Shown here in pieces: positions 1 through 5,840 of a stretch of 12,512 nucleotides of DNA. Numbering within the stretch: the stretch's first letter is position 1; each line of letters starts with the position of its first letter. Under the pieces are notes generated by a model, which had not been told where the DNA came from, searched no databases, and saw nothing but the letters and a program-made list of their open reading frames with translations. The stretch comes from an uncultured bacterium (GTDB lineage Bacteria; Bacillota; Clostridia; Oscillospirales; Oscillospiraceae), in assembly GCA_949286295.1 (NCBI GenBank), contig CASECK010000166.1, forward strand, positions 1 through 12,512, read 5' to 3'. Made by a program: the position numbers and the translations under genes.

Positions 1-1
1 C

Positions 2-118
2 CACCTGCATTTCGAGGTCCGGGTAAACGGGACCCGCACCGACCCGCTGTATTACTTCACCGACAAGGCCCTCTACTGGCGCAGCGGCGGGCAGAAGGTG
101 CAGCTGGATTTGTCCTAA
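2..118 (+). CDS. Mirror copy of M23 peptidase C-terminus (partial, possibly artefact)
   Basis: An open frame enters from the left edge and ends at a TAA at 116-118. It encodes 38 residues beginning with HLHFEV and ending in QLDLS, identical to the C-terminus of the minus-strand M23 peptidase at 191-1444, and identical in nucleotides too. If the DNA is real, this would be the end of a second, convergent copy of the peptidase gene. If the palindrome is an assembly or library fold-back, it is not a gene. I favour the artefact because a functional duplicate would normally show some synonymous change. Confidence 0.35.
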   Translation, partial: HLHFEVRVNGTRTDPLYYFTDKALYWRSGGQKVQLDLS

Positions 119-192
119 AAAAGAATATCAAGACGGCGCACGCCGGACAGGACTGGTCCTGTCCGGCGTGCGCCGTCTTGTTATTCTTTTTT
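117..192 (-). terminator. Intrinsic terminator after the M23 gene, symmetric
   Basis: Just after the M23 stop codon (191-193) the RNA can form a 25-bp GC-rich stem (129-153 with 156-180). It is flanked by an A-run on one side and a T-run on the other, so it would read as a rho-independent terminator in either direction. The stem is unusually long and the nominal loop is only two bases. In life the top pairs would open to a four-base or larger loop. Confidence 0.8.
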
Positions 193-1444
193 AGGACAAA
201 TCCAGCTGCACCTTCTGCCCGCCGCTGCGCCAGTAGAGGGCCTTGTCGGTGAAGTAATACAGCGGGTCGGTGCGGGTCCCGTTTACCCGGACCTCGAAAT
301 GCAGGTGGTTGCCGGTGGAGCGGCCTGTGGTGCCCACATAGCCCACCACGTCCCCCTGGCTCACCGTCTGCCCCTGGGTCACCGCCCGGCTGCTCATATG
401 GGCGTACAGAGTGCTGGTGCCGTCGCTGTGGGAGACCACCACATAGTTGCCATAGGACCAGGCGGACCCGGAACCGTAGACCGAGGTGGTGACCACGCCG
501 CTCTTGGCCGCGTAGATGGGGGTGCCCCGGGCGGCGGGGATATCGATGCCCGTGTGGTTGCCCGGCCGGCCGGAGATGGGGTCCCGGCGGCTGCCGTACA
601 GGGAGGAGAGCACATTGATGCTCCCGTCCAGGGGCCACAGGAAGCCGGACTCGCTGGGCACGTTGTTAATCTGGGCGGCCATCTGCCGCTCCAGCTCCTT
701 GATTTGGCTGTCCACCGCGTCGGCGGCCCGCTTCAGCTCCGCCTCCAGGGACTCCAGCTGGTCCTCCTGACTGCTGATTTGGGCGATGAGCGCGTCCACC
801 TCGGCCTGCTGCTCTTTCAGCTCCGCCTGGGCGGCCTGTTCCTGGGCTCTGGCCTGCTCCTGGGCGGCCTTGGCCTGCTCGATACTGGCGCGCTCCTGCT
901 CCACCTGGGCCTGGACTGTCTCCAGGGCCCGGATAACGCCGTTGTCGTACTCGATAATCTCTTCCACCATCATATAGTTGTCCAGCAGCTGGGAGAAGTC
1001 GGCCGACCCGAAGATGATGGACCAGTAGGAGGTCTCCCCCTGCTCCTCCATCTCCCGCATCCGCAGGCAGAACAGCTCAAACTGCTGCCGCTCCTGCTCC
1101 TCGGCCTGGGCCAGCTCCAGCTGCTTTTGCTCAATGAGCTGCTGGTATTTGGCAATCTGGGCGTTGATGTTGTTAATCTCCGCCTGAATCAGGTTGATTT
1201 GCCGCTCCAGCAGCTGTTTTTGCTCCAGGGCCTTGCTCTTGTCCGCCCGGACCTCCTTCAGCTGGGCCTGAATCTCCGCCTTCTGACCGGCCAGGTCGCT
1301 GGCGTCCTCCTTCAGGCTGTCAATCTCCGCCTGGGTGACGGCGGCGGAGGGCATCACCCAGCCCTGTCCCGTCAGAGGGACCAGCAGGGCCAGCGCCAAA
1401 GCCAGCGCCACCCAGCGGCCAAGCGCCGCAATCTTTTTCCTCAT
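191..1444 (-). CDS. Coiled-coil M23 murein endopeptidase, FtsEX-linked (PcsB/EnvC-like)
   Basis: A 417-residue exported cell-wall hydrolase. Residues 1-34 form a signal sequence: a basic start (MRKK), an Ala/Leu-rich core, then PSA. Residues about 37-262 are a long Gln/Glu/Ala-rich coiled coil. It is interrupted near 122-168 by a region (FCLRMREM...SYWSIIFGSADFSQLLDNY) resembling the helical segment of PcsB/EnvC-type proteins. Residues about 268-398 are a peptidase M23 (LytM) domain with the zinc ligands H297, D301 and H382, plus H349 and H380, so it looks catalytically complete. M23 enzymes cut peptide cross-links of peptidoglycan. The gene is last in the ftsE-ftsX operon. By analogy with EnvC, PcsB and RipC, the coiled coil should dock on the FtsX extracellular loop and be activated by FtsE ATP hydrolysis. 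The ATG follows a GGCGGGGTGG stretch. Whether it cuts directly or only activates other hydrolases is not visible, although the intact site favours direct cutting. Confidence 0.93.
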   Translation of the reverse strand: MRKKIAALGRWVALALALALLVPLTGQGWVMPSAAVTQAEIDSLKEDASDLAGQKAEIQAQLKEVRADKSKALEQKQLLERQINLIQAEINNINAQIAKYQQLIEQKQLELAQAEEQERQQFELFCLRMREMEEQGETSYWSIIFGSADFSQLLDNYMMVEEIIEYDNGVIRALETVQAQVEQERASIEQAKAAQEQARAQEQAAQAELKEQQAEVDALIAQISSQEDQLESLEAELKRAADAVDSQIKELERQMAAQINNVPSESGFLWPLDGSINVLSSLYGSRRDPISGRPGNHTGIDIPAARGTPIYAAKSGVVTTSVYGSGSAWSYGNYVVVSHSDGTSTLYAHMSSRAVTQGQTVSQGDVVGYVGTTGRSTGNHLHFEVRVNGTRTDPLYYFTDKALYWRSGGQKVQLDLS

Positions 1445-1460
1445 CTGTCCACCCCGCCTG

Positions 1461-1562
1461 TCAGTACAAAAACACGTTGGCCACCACTGGCAGCAAAATC
1501 AGCGCGGCCATAAAACCCGCCAGCACTGCCATCATGATGCGCTGCCTTCTCTGTCTTCTCAT
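1461..1562 (-). CDS. 33-residue single-span membrane micro-protein in the ftsEX operon
   Basis: An ATG-to-TGA frame of 33 codons lies between ftsX and the M23 gene. It has one of the best ribosome binding sites in the window: AGGAGGGG at 1569-1576, eight bases from the ATG counted from AGGAGG. That site overlaps the last base of the ftsX stop codon, and the ATG starts 13 bases after that stop. The product begins MRRQRRQR, seven of whose eight residues are Arg or Gln. From residue 9 a hydrophobic stretch of about 23 residues (MMAVLAGFMAAL, then ILLPVVANVFLY) forms one membrane segment, so an N-inside topology is expected. The stop lies 16 bases before the M23 start. I do not recognise a family. 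The spacing, ribosome binding site and composition argue that it is real. Plausible roles are an FtsX or hydrolase partner, or simply translational coupling of the downstream peptidase. Both are inferences. Confidence 0.7.
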   Translation of the reverse strand: MRRQRRQRIMMAVLAGFMAALILLPVVANVFLY

Positions 1563-1575
1563 ATGCCGCCCCTCC

Positions 1576-2466
1576 TCACACCTGCAGGAATTTCCGGATG
1601 GCAATCAGGGACCCGCCCACACCAATCAGGGCGCCCACCCCGCAGAATACAGGCAGGATGGTCCCAATCATCGCGGTGAAGCTGGTGATGGACACCAGGG
1701 ACAGGCCGTTGCTCTGAAGGATAAACTTGGCCACCAGCTGATAAAGCCCCCACTGGATGAAAAAGGCGGCTAACGAGCCGGTCAGCCCCAGGGTCATCCC
1801 CTCCACCACAAAGGGCCAGCGGATGAATGCGTCGGTGGCGCCGCACATCTTCATGATGGCGATCTCCTCCCGGCGGTAGAAGGTGGCCAGCTTGATGGTG
1901 TTGGCAATGATGAACAGGGACACCACCAGCAAAATCCCCACCAGCACCAGCGCCACGCCGGTGGCGATGTTCCGGGCCATCACAAAGCCCTGGGCAATCT
2001 CCAGGGCGGCCACCACCCGGGCCACCCCCTCCACCTGCTCCAGGTCCGCCTTGGTCTGGGCCATCAGCTGGATGTCCGCCACCCGGACATAGAAGCGGTC
2101 CCGGAAGGCGTCCTCGGGCAGGTCCTCCAACACCTCCATGCTGCTCCGGTTGGCTTTAAAGTCCTCCAGCGCCTGGGCCCTGGTCTCAAAGGTCATGCCG
2201 GTCACGTTTGGCACCTGGGACAGCAGCTGCTCCAGGTCCCGGGCGGCCTGCTCGGTATAGCTCTCGTCGATGTACACCGCAAGCTCGTTCTGGTTCTCCC
2301 AGCTGCCCAGCATATTGTCCACGTTGACCGCCACCAGGCTGAAGGAGCCCATGATAAGCAGGCAGGCCACAATCATACACACGGCGGCGAAGGACATGAA
2401 GCCGTGGGTGAAGATGGAGTGAATGCCCTCGCTGACATAGTATCCCGCGTCAAATTTTCTCGCCAT
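1576..2466 (-). CDS. ftsX: Cell division ABC transporter permease FtsX
   Basis: A 296-residue integral membrane protein that pairs with FtsE at the division site and transmits ATPase-driven motion to a cell-wall hydrolase. It shows the FtsX layout: a cytosolic N-terminus, transmembrane segment 1 near 25-47, an extracellular domain of about 115 residues (50-160, containing VYIDESYTEQ, the expected start of the FtsX ECD), then three segments near 166-190, 220-245 and 265-288. The conserved cytosolic stretch RREEIAIMKMCGATDAFIRWPFVVEG lies between segments 2 and 3. I chose the ATG at 2464-2466 (MARKFDAGYY) because AGGCGGG lies seven bases upstream and the family's usual length fits. The 30 residues that the frame could add upstream lie inside ftsE and look unrelated. 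The gene overlaps the 3' end of ftsE by 17 bases, implying coupled translation. Confidence 0.96.
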   Translation of the reverse strand: MARKFDAGYYVSEGIHSIFTHGFMSFAAVCMIVACLLIMGSFSLVAVNVDNMLGSWENQNELAVYIDESYTEQAARDLEQLLSQVPNVTGMTFETRAQALEDFKANRSSMEVLEDLPEDAFRDRFYVRVADIQLMAQTKADLEQVEGVARVVAALEIAQGFVMARNIATGVALVLVGILLVVSLFIIANTIKLATFYRREEIAIMKMCGATDAFIRWPFVVEGMTLGLTGSLAAFFIQWGLYQLVAKFILQSNGLSLVSITSFTAMIGTILPVFCGVGALIGVGGSLIAIRKFLQV

Positions 2467-3139
2467 TGTAGTACCCGCCTGTTCTGTCGCTGATGATTCG
2501 ACCGTTTTCAATGGCCACCACCCGCTTGTCAAAGCGGTTGACCAGGGCCTTCTCATGGGTGACCACCAGCACGGTGGTGCCCAGCTCGTTGATGCGCTCC
2601 AGCAGCATCATAATCTCCAAGGAGCGCTGGGGGTCCAGGTTTCCGGTGGGCTCGTCGGCGATAATCATGCTGGGGTTGTTCACCAGGGCCCGGGCGATGG
2701 CCACCCGCTGCTGCTCCCCGCCGGACAGCTGGCCGGGGTAGCGGTCGGCCTTTTGCTCCAGCCCCACCAGCTGGAGCACATAGGGGATACGCCGGCGCAG
2801 CTCCCGGTTGGAGGCGCCCACCGCCCGCATGGCGAAGGACAGGTTCTCATACACCGTCTTTTTCTCTATGAGGCGGAAATCCTGAAAAATGATGCCCAGA
2901 GTCCGGCGCATATAGGGCACCTGCCGGGGGGTGATGTTGTTCAGATTATAGCCGTTGACCATCAGCCGCCCATCGGTCAGGGCAATCTCGGCGGTAATCA
3001 GTTTGATGATGGTGGACTTGCCCGACCCGGACGGTCCCACCAGAAAAACAAACTCCCCGTCGTCAATGCGCAGGCTGACCCCCTTCAGGGCCTTGGTGCC
3101 GTTGTCATATTCCTTGTATACATCGATCAGCCGTATCAT
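2450..3139 (-). CDS. ftsE: Cell division ABC transporter ATPase FtsE
   Basis: A 229-residue cytosolic ATPase that binds FtsX and powers activation of septal peptidoglycan hydrolysis. All ABC motifs are intact: Walker A GPSGSGKST (35-43), Q-loop Q86 (FQDFR), signature LSGGEQQRVAIARAL (138-152), Walker B ending in MIIADE with catalytic E163, and switch H195 in VVTHE. The short length without extra domains and the DFRL stretch after the Q-loop are typical of FtsE. The ATG at 3137-3139 (MIRLIDVYKEYDNG) was chosen because GGAGG lies about six bases upstream and family members begin similarly. An earlier in-frame start at 3160 would add seven residues without a good ribosome binding site. It is the first gene of an operon with ftsX, a micro-ORF and an M23 peptidase. 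Confidence 0.97.
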   Translation of the reverse strand: MIRLIDVYKEYDNGTKALKGVSLRIDDGEFVFLVGPSGSGKSTIIKLITAEIALTDGRLMVNGYNLNNITPRQVPYMRRTLGIIFQDFRLIEKKTVYENLSFAMRAVGASNRELRRRIPYVLQLVGLEQKADRYPGQLSGGEQQRVAIARALVNNPSMIIADEPTGNLDPQRSLEIMMLLERINELGTTVLVVTHEKALVNRFDKRVVAIENGRIISDRTGGYYNGEKI

Positions 3140-3224
3140 GAGGCGCCTCCGCAAATCCAAGAGTTTCCCCCCGAGGGGGCGGGCGGATGATTCCGGAGCA
3201 AAAGCCGAAATTCCTTTGTCTTGT

Positions 3225-3253
3225 AGTCTATCACAAACGCGATATTATGTAAA
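3225..3253 (-). promoter_or_regulatory. Predicted promoter of the ftsE operon
   Basis: On the minus strand, TTTACA (3248-3253) is followed after exactly 17 bases by TAGACT (3225-3230). That is 5/6 and 4/6 matches to the sigma-A -35 and -10 boxes. It sits between the upstream gene's terminator and ftsE, leaving a leader of roughly 80 bases. The leader also holds a short C-run/G-run hairpin around 3167-3179. This is a prediction from the motif alone. Confidence 0.5.
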
Positions 3254-3286
3254 TGAAAATCCGACTTCTTTTCCAACTTTTCGGAT

Positions 3287-3317
3287 AAAACGGCGCCGCC
3301 CCGGAAGGGGCGGCGCC
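3287..3317 (-). terminator. Intrinsic terminator of the CdaR/PucR-type regulator gene
   Basis: Read on the minus strand, GGCGCCGCCCC and GGGGCGGCGCC form a perfect 11-bp stem closed by the four-base loop TTCC (3303-3306). A GTTTTA tract follows (T-run at 3287-3290). It lies about 22 bases past the regulator's stop codon and should insulate the ftsE operon from it. Confidence 0.85.
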
Positions 3318-3338
3318 ACAGGTGTCTGCCTTGCGCTG

Positions 3339-4430
3339 TCAGGACTCGATTCCCCGGGAAATGAGATATTTCTTGACCATCAGCGCCACCTTGAAGGTGA
3401 TGGCGTCGTCAAATTCCCGCAAATCCAGGCCGGTGAGCTTTTTGATCTTCTCCAGCCGGTACACCAGGGTGTTCCGGTGGACAAAGAGCTTCCGGGCGGT
3501 CTCAGACACATTCAGGTTGTTCTCAAAGAACTTGTTGATGGTCAGCAGGGTCTCCTGATCCAGGGCGTCGATGGGATTCTTCTTAAATACCTCCTGGAGG
3601 AACATCTGGCACAGGATGGTGGGCAGCTGATAGATTAGGCGCCCGATGCCCAGATTCTCATAGTTGATGACGGTCTTTTCCGTGTCAAAAACCTTGCCCA
3701 CGTCAATGGCCACTCCGGCCTCCTTATAGGCCCGGGCCAGGTCCCGGATGTGGGGGACGATGGTGCCGATGCCGATGACCACCTTGACCCCCAGCTCCTG
3801 GGTGACGGCGGTGGCAATCTGCTTGGCAATCTTCTGCAGGTCCTTCACGTCGGCCCCCTCGGGCCGCTGCTTAATCAGGGCCACATCGGTCTCGTTGATG
3901 GAGATGACAAAATCGCTCTGCCGGTCGGGGAACAGGTTCTGGATGACGTCGATGACGCCCACATCGGTGTGCCCCACCTGGCGCACCAGGAAGGCGGCCC
4001 GGGGGGCCTCGGACACGAAGTGCAGCTCCTTGGCCTGGGTGTAGATGTCGCCCAGGAGGATGTTGTCGGAGATGATGTTCTTGACGAAGGTGGCCTTGTC
4101 GTGCTTCTCCTCATAATGGGTCTTGGCCTCATTGAAGGCCACCACAGCCATGGCGCACAGGCTGGCGGCCACGCCGTCGTCCCCCTGGACAAAGGCGGCG
4201 TAGTCAAACTGGGCGCCCCAGCCGGCCAGCGGCCGGAAGGTCTTCCCCTCATAGCGGGCCGGCTCGTTCTCCCCGGCGTTGACGGCCGTCACCGCGCCGG
4301 GCCACCGCTCGCCGATACAGGTCAACTCGCTGCACGCGACCACGGTCCCCTCGGCGTCCATCACGCCCACCGTCCGGTCGACGCTGTCCTTCATCTGGAG
4401 AACCACACCCTGGAACATCCTGCTGGACAA
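3339..4430 (-). CDS. CdaR/PucR-family helix-turn-helix transcriptional regulator
   Basis: A 363-residue cytosolic protein. The C-terminal part (about 293-352) matches the PucR C-terminal HTH domain, with the core LNVSETARKLFVHRNTLVYRLEKI at 306-329. The middle (about 140-285) resembles the GGDEF-like domain of CdaR/PucR proteins. The N-terminal 1-105 looks like a small sensor domain of the sugar-diacid recognition type (VGVMDAEGTVVACSEL). CdaR relatives activate catabolic genes in response to a small ligand, but no such genes lie nearby, so ligand and targets are unknown. The start is a TTG at 4428-4430, six bases after GGAGGG. The first ATG (residue 5) is too far from that site. The gene has its own strong promoter and terminator, so it is probably monocistronic, just upstream of ftsE. 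Confidence 0.88.
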   Translation of the reverse strand: MSSRMFQGVVLQMKDSVDRTVGVMDAEGTVVACSELTCIGERWPGAVTAVNAGENEPARYEGKTFRPLAGWGAQFDYAAFVQGDDGVAASLCAMAVVAFNEAKTHYEEKHDKATFVKNIISDNILLGDIYTQAKELHFVSEAPRAAFLVRQVGHTDVGVIDVIQNLFPDRQSDFVISINETDVALIKQRPEGADVKDLQKIAKQIATAVTQELGVKVVIGIGTIVPHIRDLARAYKEAGVAIDVGKVFDTEKTVINYENLGIGRLIYQLPTILCQMFLQEVFKKNPIDALDQETLLTINKFFENNLNVSETARKLFVHRNTLVYRLEKIKKLTGLDLREFDDAITFKVALMVKKYLISRGIES

Positions 4431-4473
4431 AGCAATCCCTCCTCAATCAGCGGTACTCACATTCATATCATAC

Positions 4474-4503
4474 ATTATAGCGGGTCCGCCCCTTGTTTGG
4501 CAA
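4474..4503 (-). promoter_or_regulatory. Predicted promoter of the CdaR/PucR-type regulator gene
   Basis: A perfect TATAAT (4474-4479 on the minus strand) lies 18 bases downstream of TTGCCA (4498-4503), a 5/6 match to the sigma-A -35 box. The leader to the TTG start is about 37-40 bases. An AT-rich stretch with A and T runs lies just upstream (about 4508-4532) and could act as an UP element. Confidence 0.75.
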
Positions 4504-4542
4504 GTGGTTTTTGAAATTTTTTTGTGAAAAACAACCAATCCC

Positions 4543-5268
4543 CTATGGGCGCGCCCCCGGGTTTTTCAGCTGGGCCACCTCGAAGGGCGTCAAATAGCGC
4601 CACTGGCCGGGCTCCAGCTTCCCGTCCAGGGTCAGGGGCCCCATGGACAGCCGCTTCAGGGCGAGCACCGGCTTCCCCCGGGCGGCCAGCATCCTCTTGA
4701 CCTGGTGGTATTTCCCCTCCCGGAGGGTCACCAGGCACCGGGAGCCGTCCCCCAGCGGCTCCAGCCCCGCGGGAAGGCACCGCAGCCCGCCGCCCAGCAC
4801 CAGCCCGCCGGCCAGCGCGGCGGCGTCCTGGGCGTCCACCCGGCCCTCCACCTGGGCCAGATACACCTTATCCACGTGCCGCTTCGGGGAGAGCAGGGCA
4901 TGGGCCAGAGCCCCGTCGTCGGTGAGCAGGAGCAGGCCGGTGGTGTCCTTGTCCAGCCGTCCCACCGGAAACAGCCCCCGGCGGCGCAGCGGCGGGGGCA
5001 GCAGCTGCATCACCGTGGGCTGGCGGGGGTCCTCGGTGGCGGACAGCAGCCCCGCCGGCTTGTGGAGCATCACATAGACAAACCCGCCGCAGGCCACCCG
5101 CTCCCCGTCCACCAAGATATCCCCGGCTTCCGGGTCCGCCTTCTCCTCCGGCCGGGCGGCGGGCCTCCCGTTGACCAGCACCCGCCCCTGCCGGAGCAGC
5201 TGCTTGACCTCTTTGCGGCTCCACCGTCCGGTGGAGGCCAAAAGTTTGTCTATCCGCTCCAGGGACAT
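4543..5268 (-). CDS. rsuA: 16S rRNA pseudouridine synthase, RsuA family
   Basis: A 241-residue enzyme predicted to convert a uridine of small-subunit rRNA (U516 in E. coli numbering) to pseudouridine. It has an N-terminal S4 RNA-binding domain (about 1-48, RIDKLLASTGRWSRKEVKQLL). The synthase domain carries the catalytic aspartate D106 in GRLDKDTTGLLLLTDDG and the late motif EGKYHQVKRML. HKPAGLLSATEDPRQPTVMQLL favours RsuA over the related RluB, RluE and RluF enzymes. The ATG at 5266-5268 has AGGAGG eight bases upstream, and the family's length fits. The frame stays open upstream, but that part reads as spurious sequence. It is divergent from the DUF4830 gene at 5363. No convincing promoter or T-tract terminator is visible on either side. 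The downstream regulator has its own promoter. Confidence 0.93.
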   Translation of the reverse strand: MSLERIDKLLASTGRWSRKEVKQLLRQGRVLVNGRPAARPEEKADPEAGDILVDGERVACGGFVYVMLHKPAGLLSATEDPRQPTVMQLLPPPLRRRGLFPVGRLDKDTTGLLLLTDDGALAHALLSPKRHVDKVYLAQVEGRVDAQDAAALAGGLVLGGGLRCLPAGLEPLGDGSRCLVTLREGKYHQVKRMLAARGKPVLALKRLSMGPLTLDGKLEPGQWRYLTPFEVAQLKNPGARP

Positions 5269-5362
5269 CCCGGCTGCCTCCTCTCCGCGCCGCCCCCGGC
5301 ATAATCCCCTCCTCAGGCGCATAGTCTGAAGGGAGACGACCCACGGAAAGGAGCGATGCGCT

Positions 5363-5839
5363 GTGTTGATTGTGACCGCGAAAATGCCCCGGCGGAAGCT
5401 GGCCCTCGGGGTGGCGGCGGCGGCCCTGCTGTGCTGCTGCGCCGTGGCCCTGAATATCGGCCAGGGGCTGGCCCGGGAGGCCTCCGCCTCCTCCCTCCCC
5501 GATCCCAAGGGGGTCCGGAGCAACCAGGACCGGGTGGACTATCTGGCCGCCTATGGCTGGCAGGTGTCCCAGACGCCCATCGCCACCCAGGAGTTCATCA
5601 TCCCCCAGGAGATGGACAGCAGCTATGACGAATATCTGTCCCTCCAGCGGGAGCAGGGCTTCCAGCTGGAGGAGCTGGCGGGCAAGCGGGTGAAACGGTA
5701 CACCTACGAGGTGCTCAACTACCCCAGCGGCGAGGCCGGGGTACAGGCCAACCTGCTGATTTACCGCGGCCGGGTGGTGGGGGGCGAGGTCCTCTCCCCC
5801 CAGCTGGACGGCTTCCTCCACGGACTGCGGATGCCGTAG
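5363..5839 (+). CDS. DUF4830 domain-containing exported or membrane-anchored protein
   Basis: The only plus-strand gene: 158 residues of unknown function. After a basic N-terminus (KMPRRK) comes a hydrophobic segment at about 13-31 containing CCC. There is no clear lipobox, but ASA near 41-43 could be a signal-peptidase site, so either a membrane anchor or export is possible. Residues about 53-155 match my memory of the DUF4830 domain: RVDYLAAYGWQV, then EFIIPQEMD, then KRVKRYTYEVLNYP, then ANLLIYRGRVVGGEV and LDGFLHG. The start chosen is GTG at 5363, nine bases after AAAGGAG. An internal ATG at 5384 is possible. The ATG at 5356 opens a different frame and lies too near the ribosome binding site. 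The stop is one base away from the stop of the convergent mscS gene. Function is not known to me. Confidence 0.85.
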   Translation: MLIVTAKMPRRKLALGVAAAALLCCCAVALNIGQGLAREASASSLPDPKGVRSNQDRVDYLAAYGWQVSQTPIATQEFIIPQEMDSSYDEYLSLQREQGFQLEELAGKRVKRYTYEVLNYPSGEAGVQANLLIYRGRVVGGEVLSPQLDGFLHGLRMP

Positions 5840-5840
5840 C

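Larger units (their letters stand above)
1..308. repeat. Near-perfect inverted repeat mirroring the M23 gene end
   Basis: Bases 1-153 are the reverse complement of bases 156-308, centred on the two bases TG at 154-155. The only mismatch I find among 153 pairs is T128 opposite T181. The right arm is the last 38 codons of the M23 peptidase gene plus its terminator. The left arm repeats that coding sequence on the plus strand down to the synonymous positions. The arm reaches the window edge, so its true length is unknown. Absence of any coding drift points to a fold-back artefact or a very recent event. Because the lone mismatch lies between the stem and the A/T tracts, I infer that both arms are genuine at least from 128 to 181, with any artefactual junction further left, perhaps in the A-run at 117-122. 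Confidence 0.95.

Noticed and set aside
57..638. Minus-strand frame of 193 codons across the palindrome
   Set aside because: It crosses the terminator hairpin and reads the M23 gene in the wrong frame; the composition (Arg/Pro/His/Gly) is typical of a GC-rich shadow.
299..1513. Plus-strand frame of 404 codons opposite the M23 gene
   Set aside because: Antisense shadow of the coiled-coil gene: Leu/Gly/His repeats without a domain, and no ribosome binding site that would fit.
2467..2556. Longer ftsX start adding 30 residues
   Set aside because: The extra residues lie inside ftsE, do not resemble FtsX, and the ATG at 2466 has a ribosome binding site.
3750..4514. Plus-strand frame of 254 codons opposite the regulator
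   Set aside because: Antisense shadow; the product is a run of Gly, Asp, Val and Leu without a domain and covers the regulator's promoter.
4543..4560. Possible rsuA terminator at the GGGCGCGCCC palindrome overlapping the stop region
   Set aside because: The palindrome cannot form a stem of useful length with a proper loop, and the nearby T-run is not adjacent to it.
5269..5523. Longer rsuA start adding 85 residues
   Set aside because: The extension crosses the DUF4830 gene start and has no domain; the S4 domain begins right at the ATG at 5268.
4868..5821. Minus-strand frame of 317 codons through rsuA and opposite the DUF4830 gene
   Set aside because: It reads rsuA in a shifted frame and the DUF4830 gene antisense. 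The AGGAGGGG-ATTATG at about 5304-5314 looks like a start, but leads into the wrong frame of rsuA.
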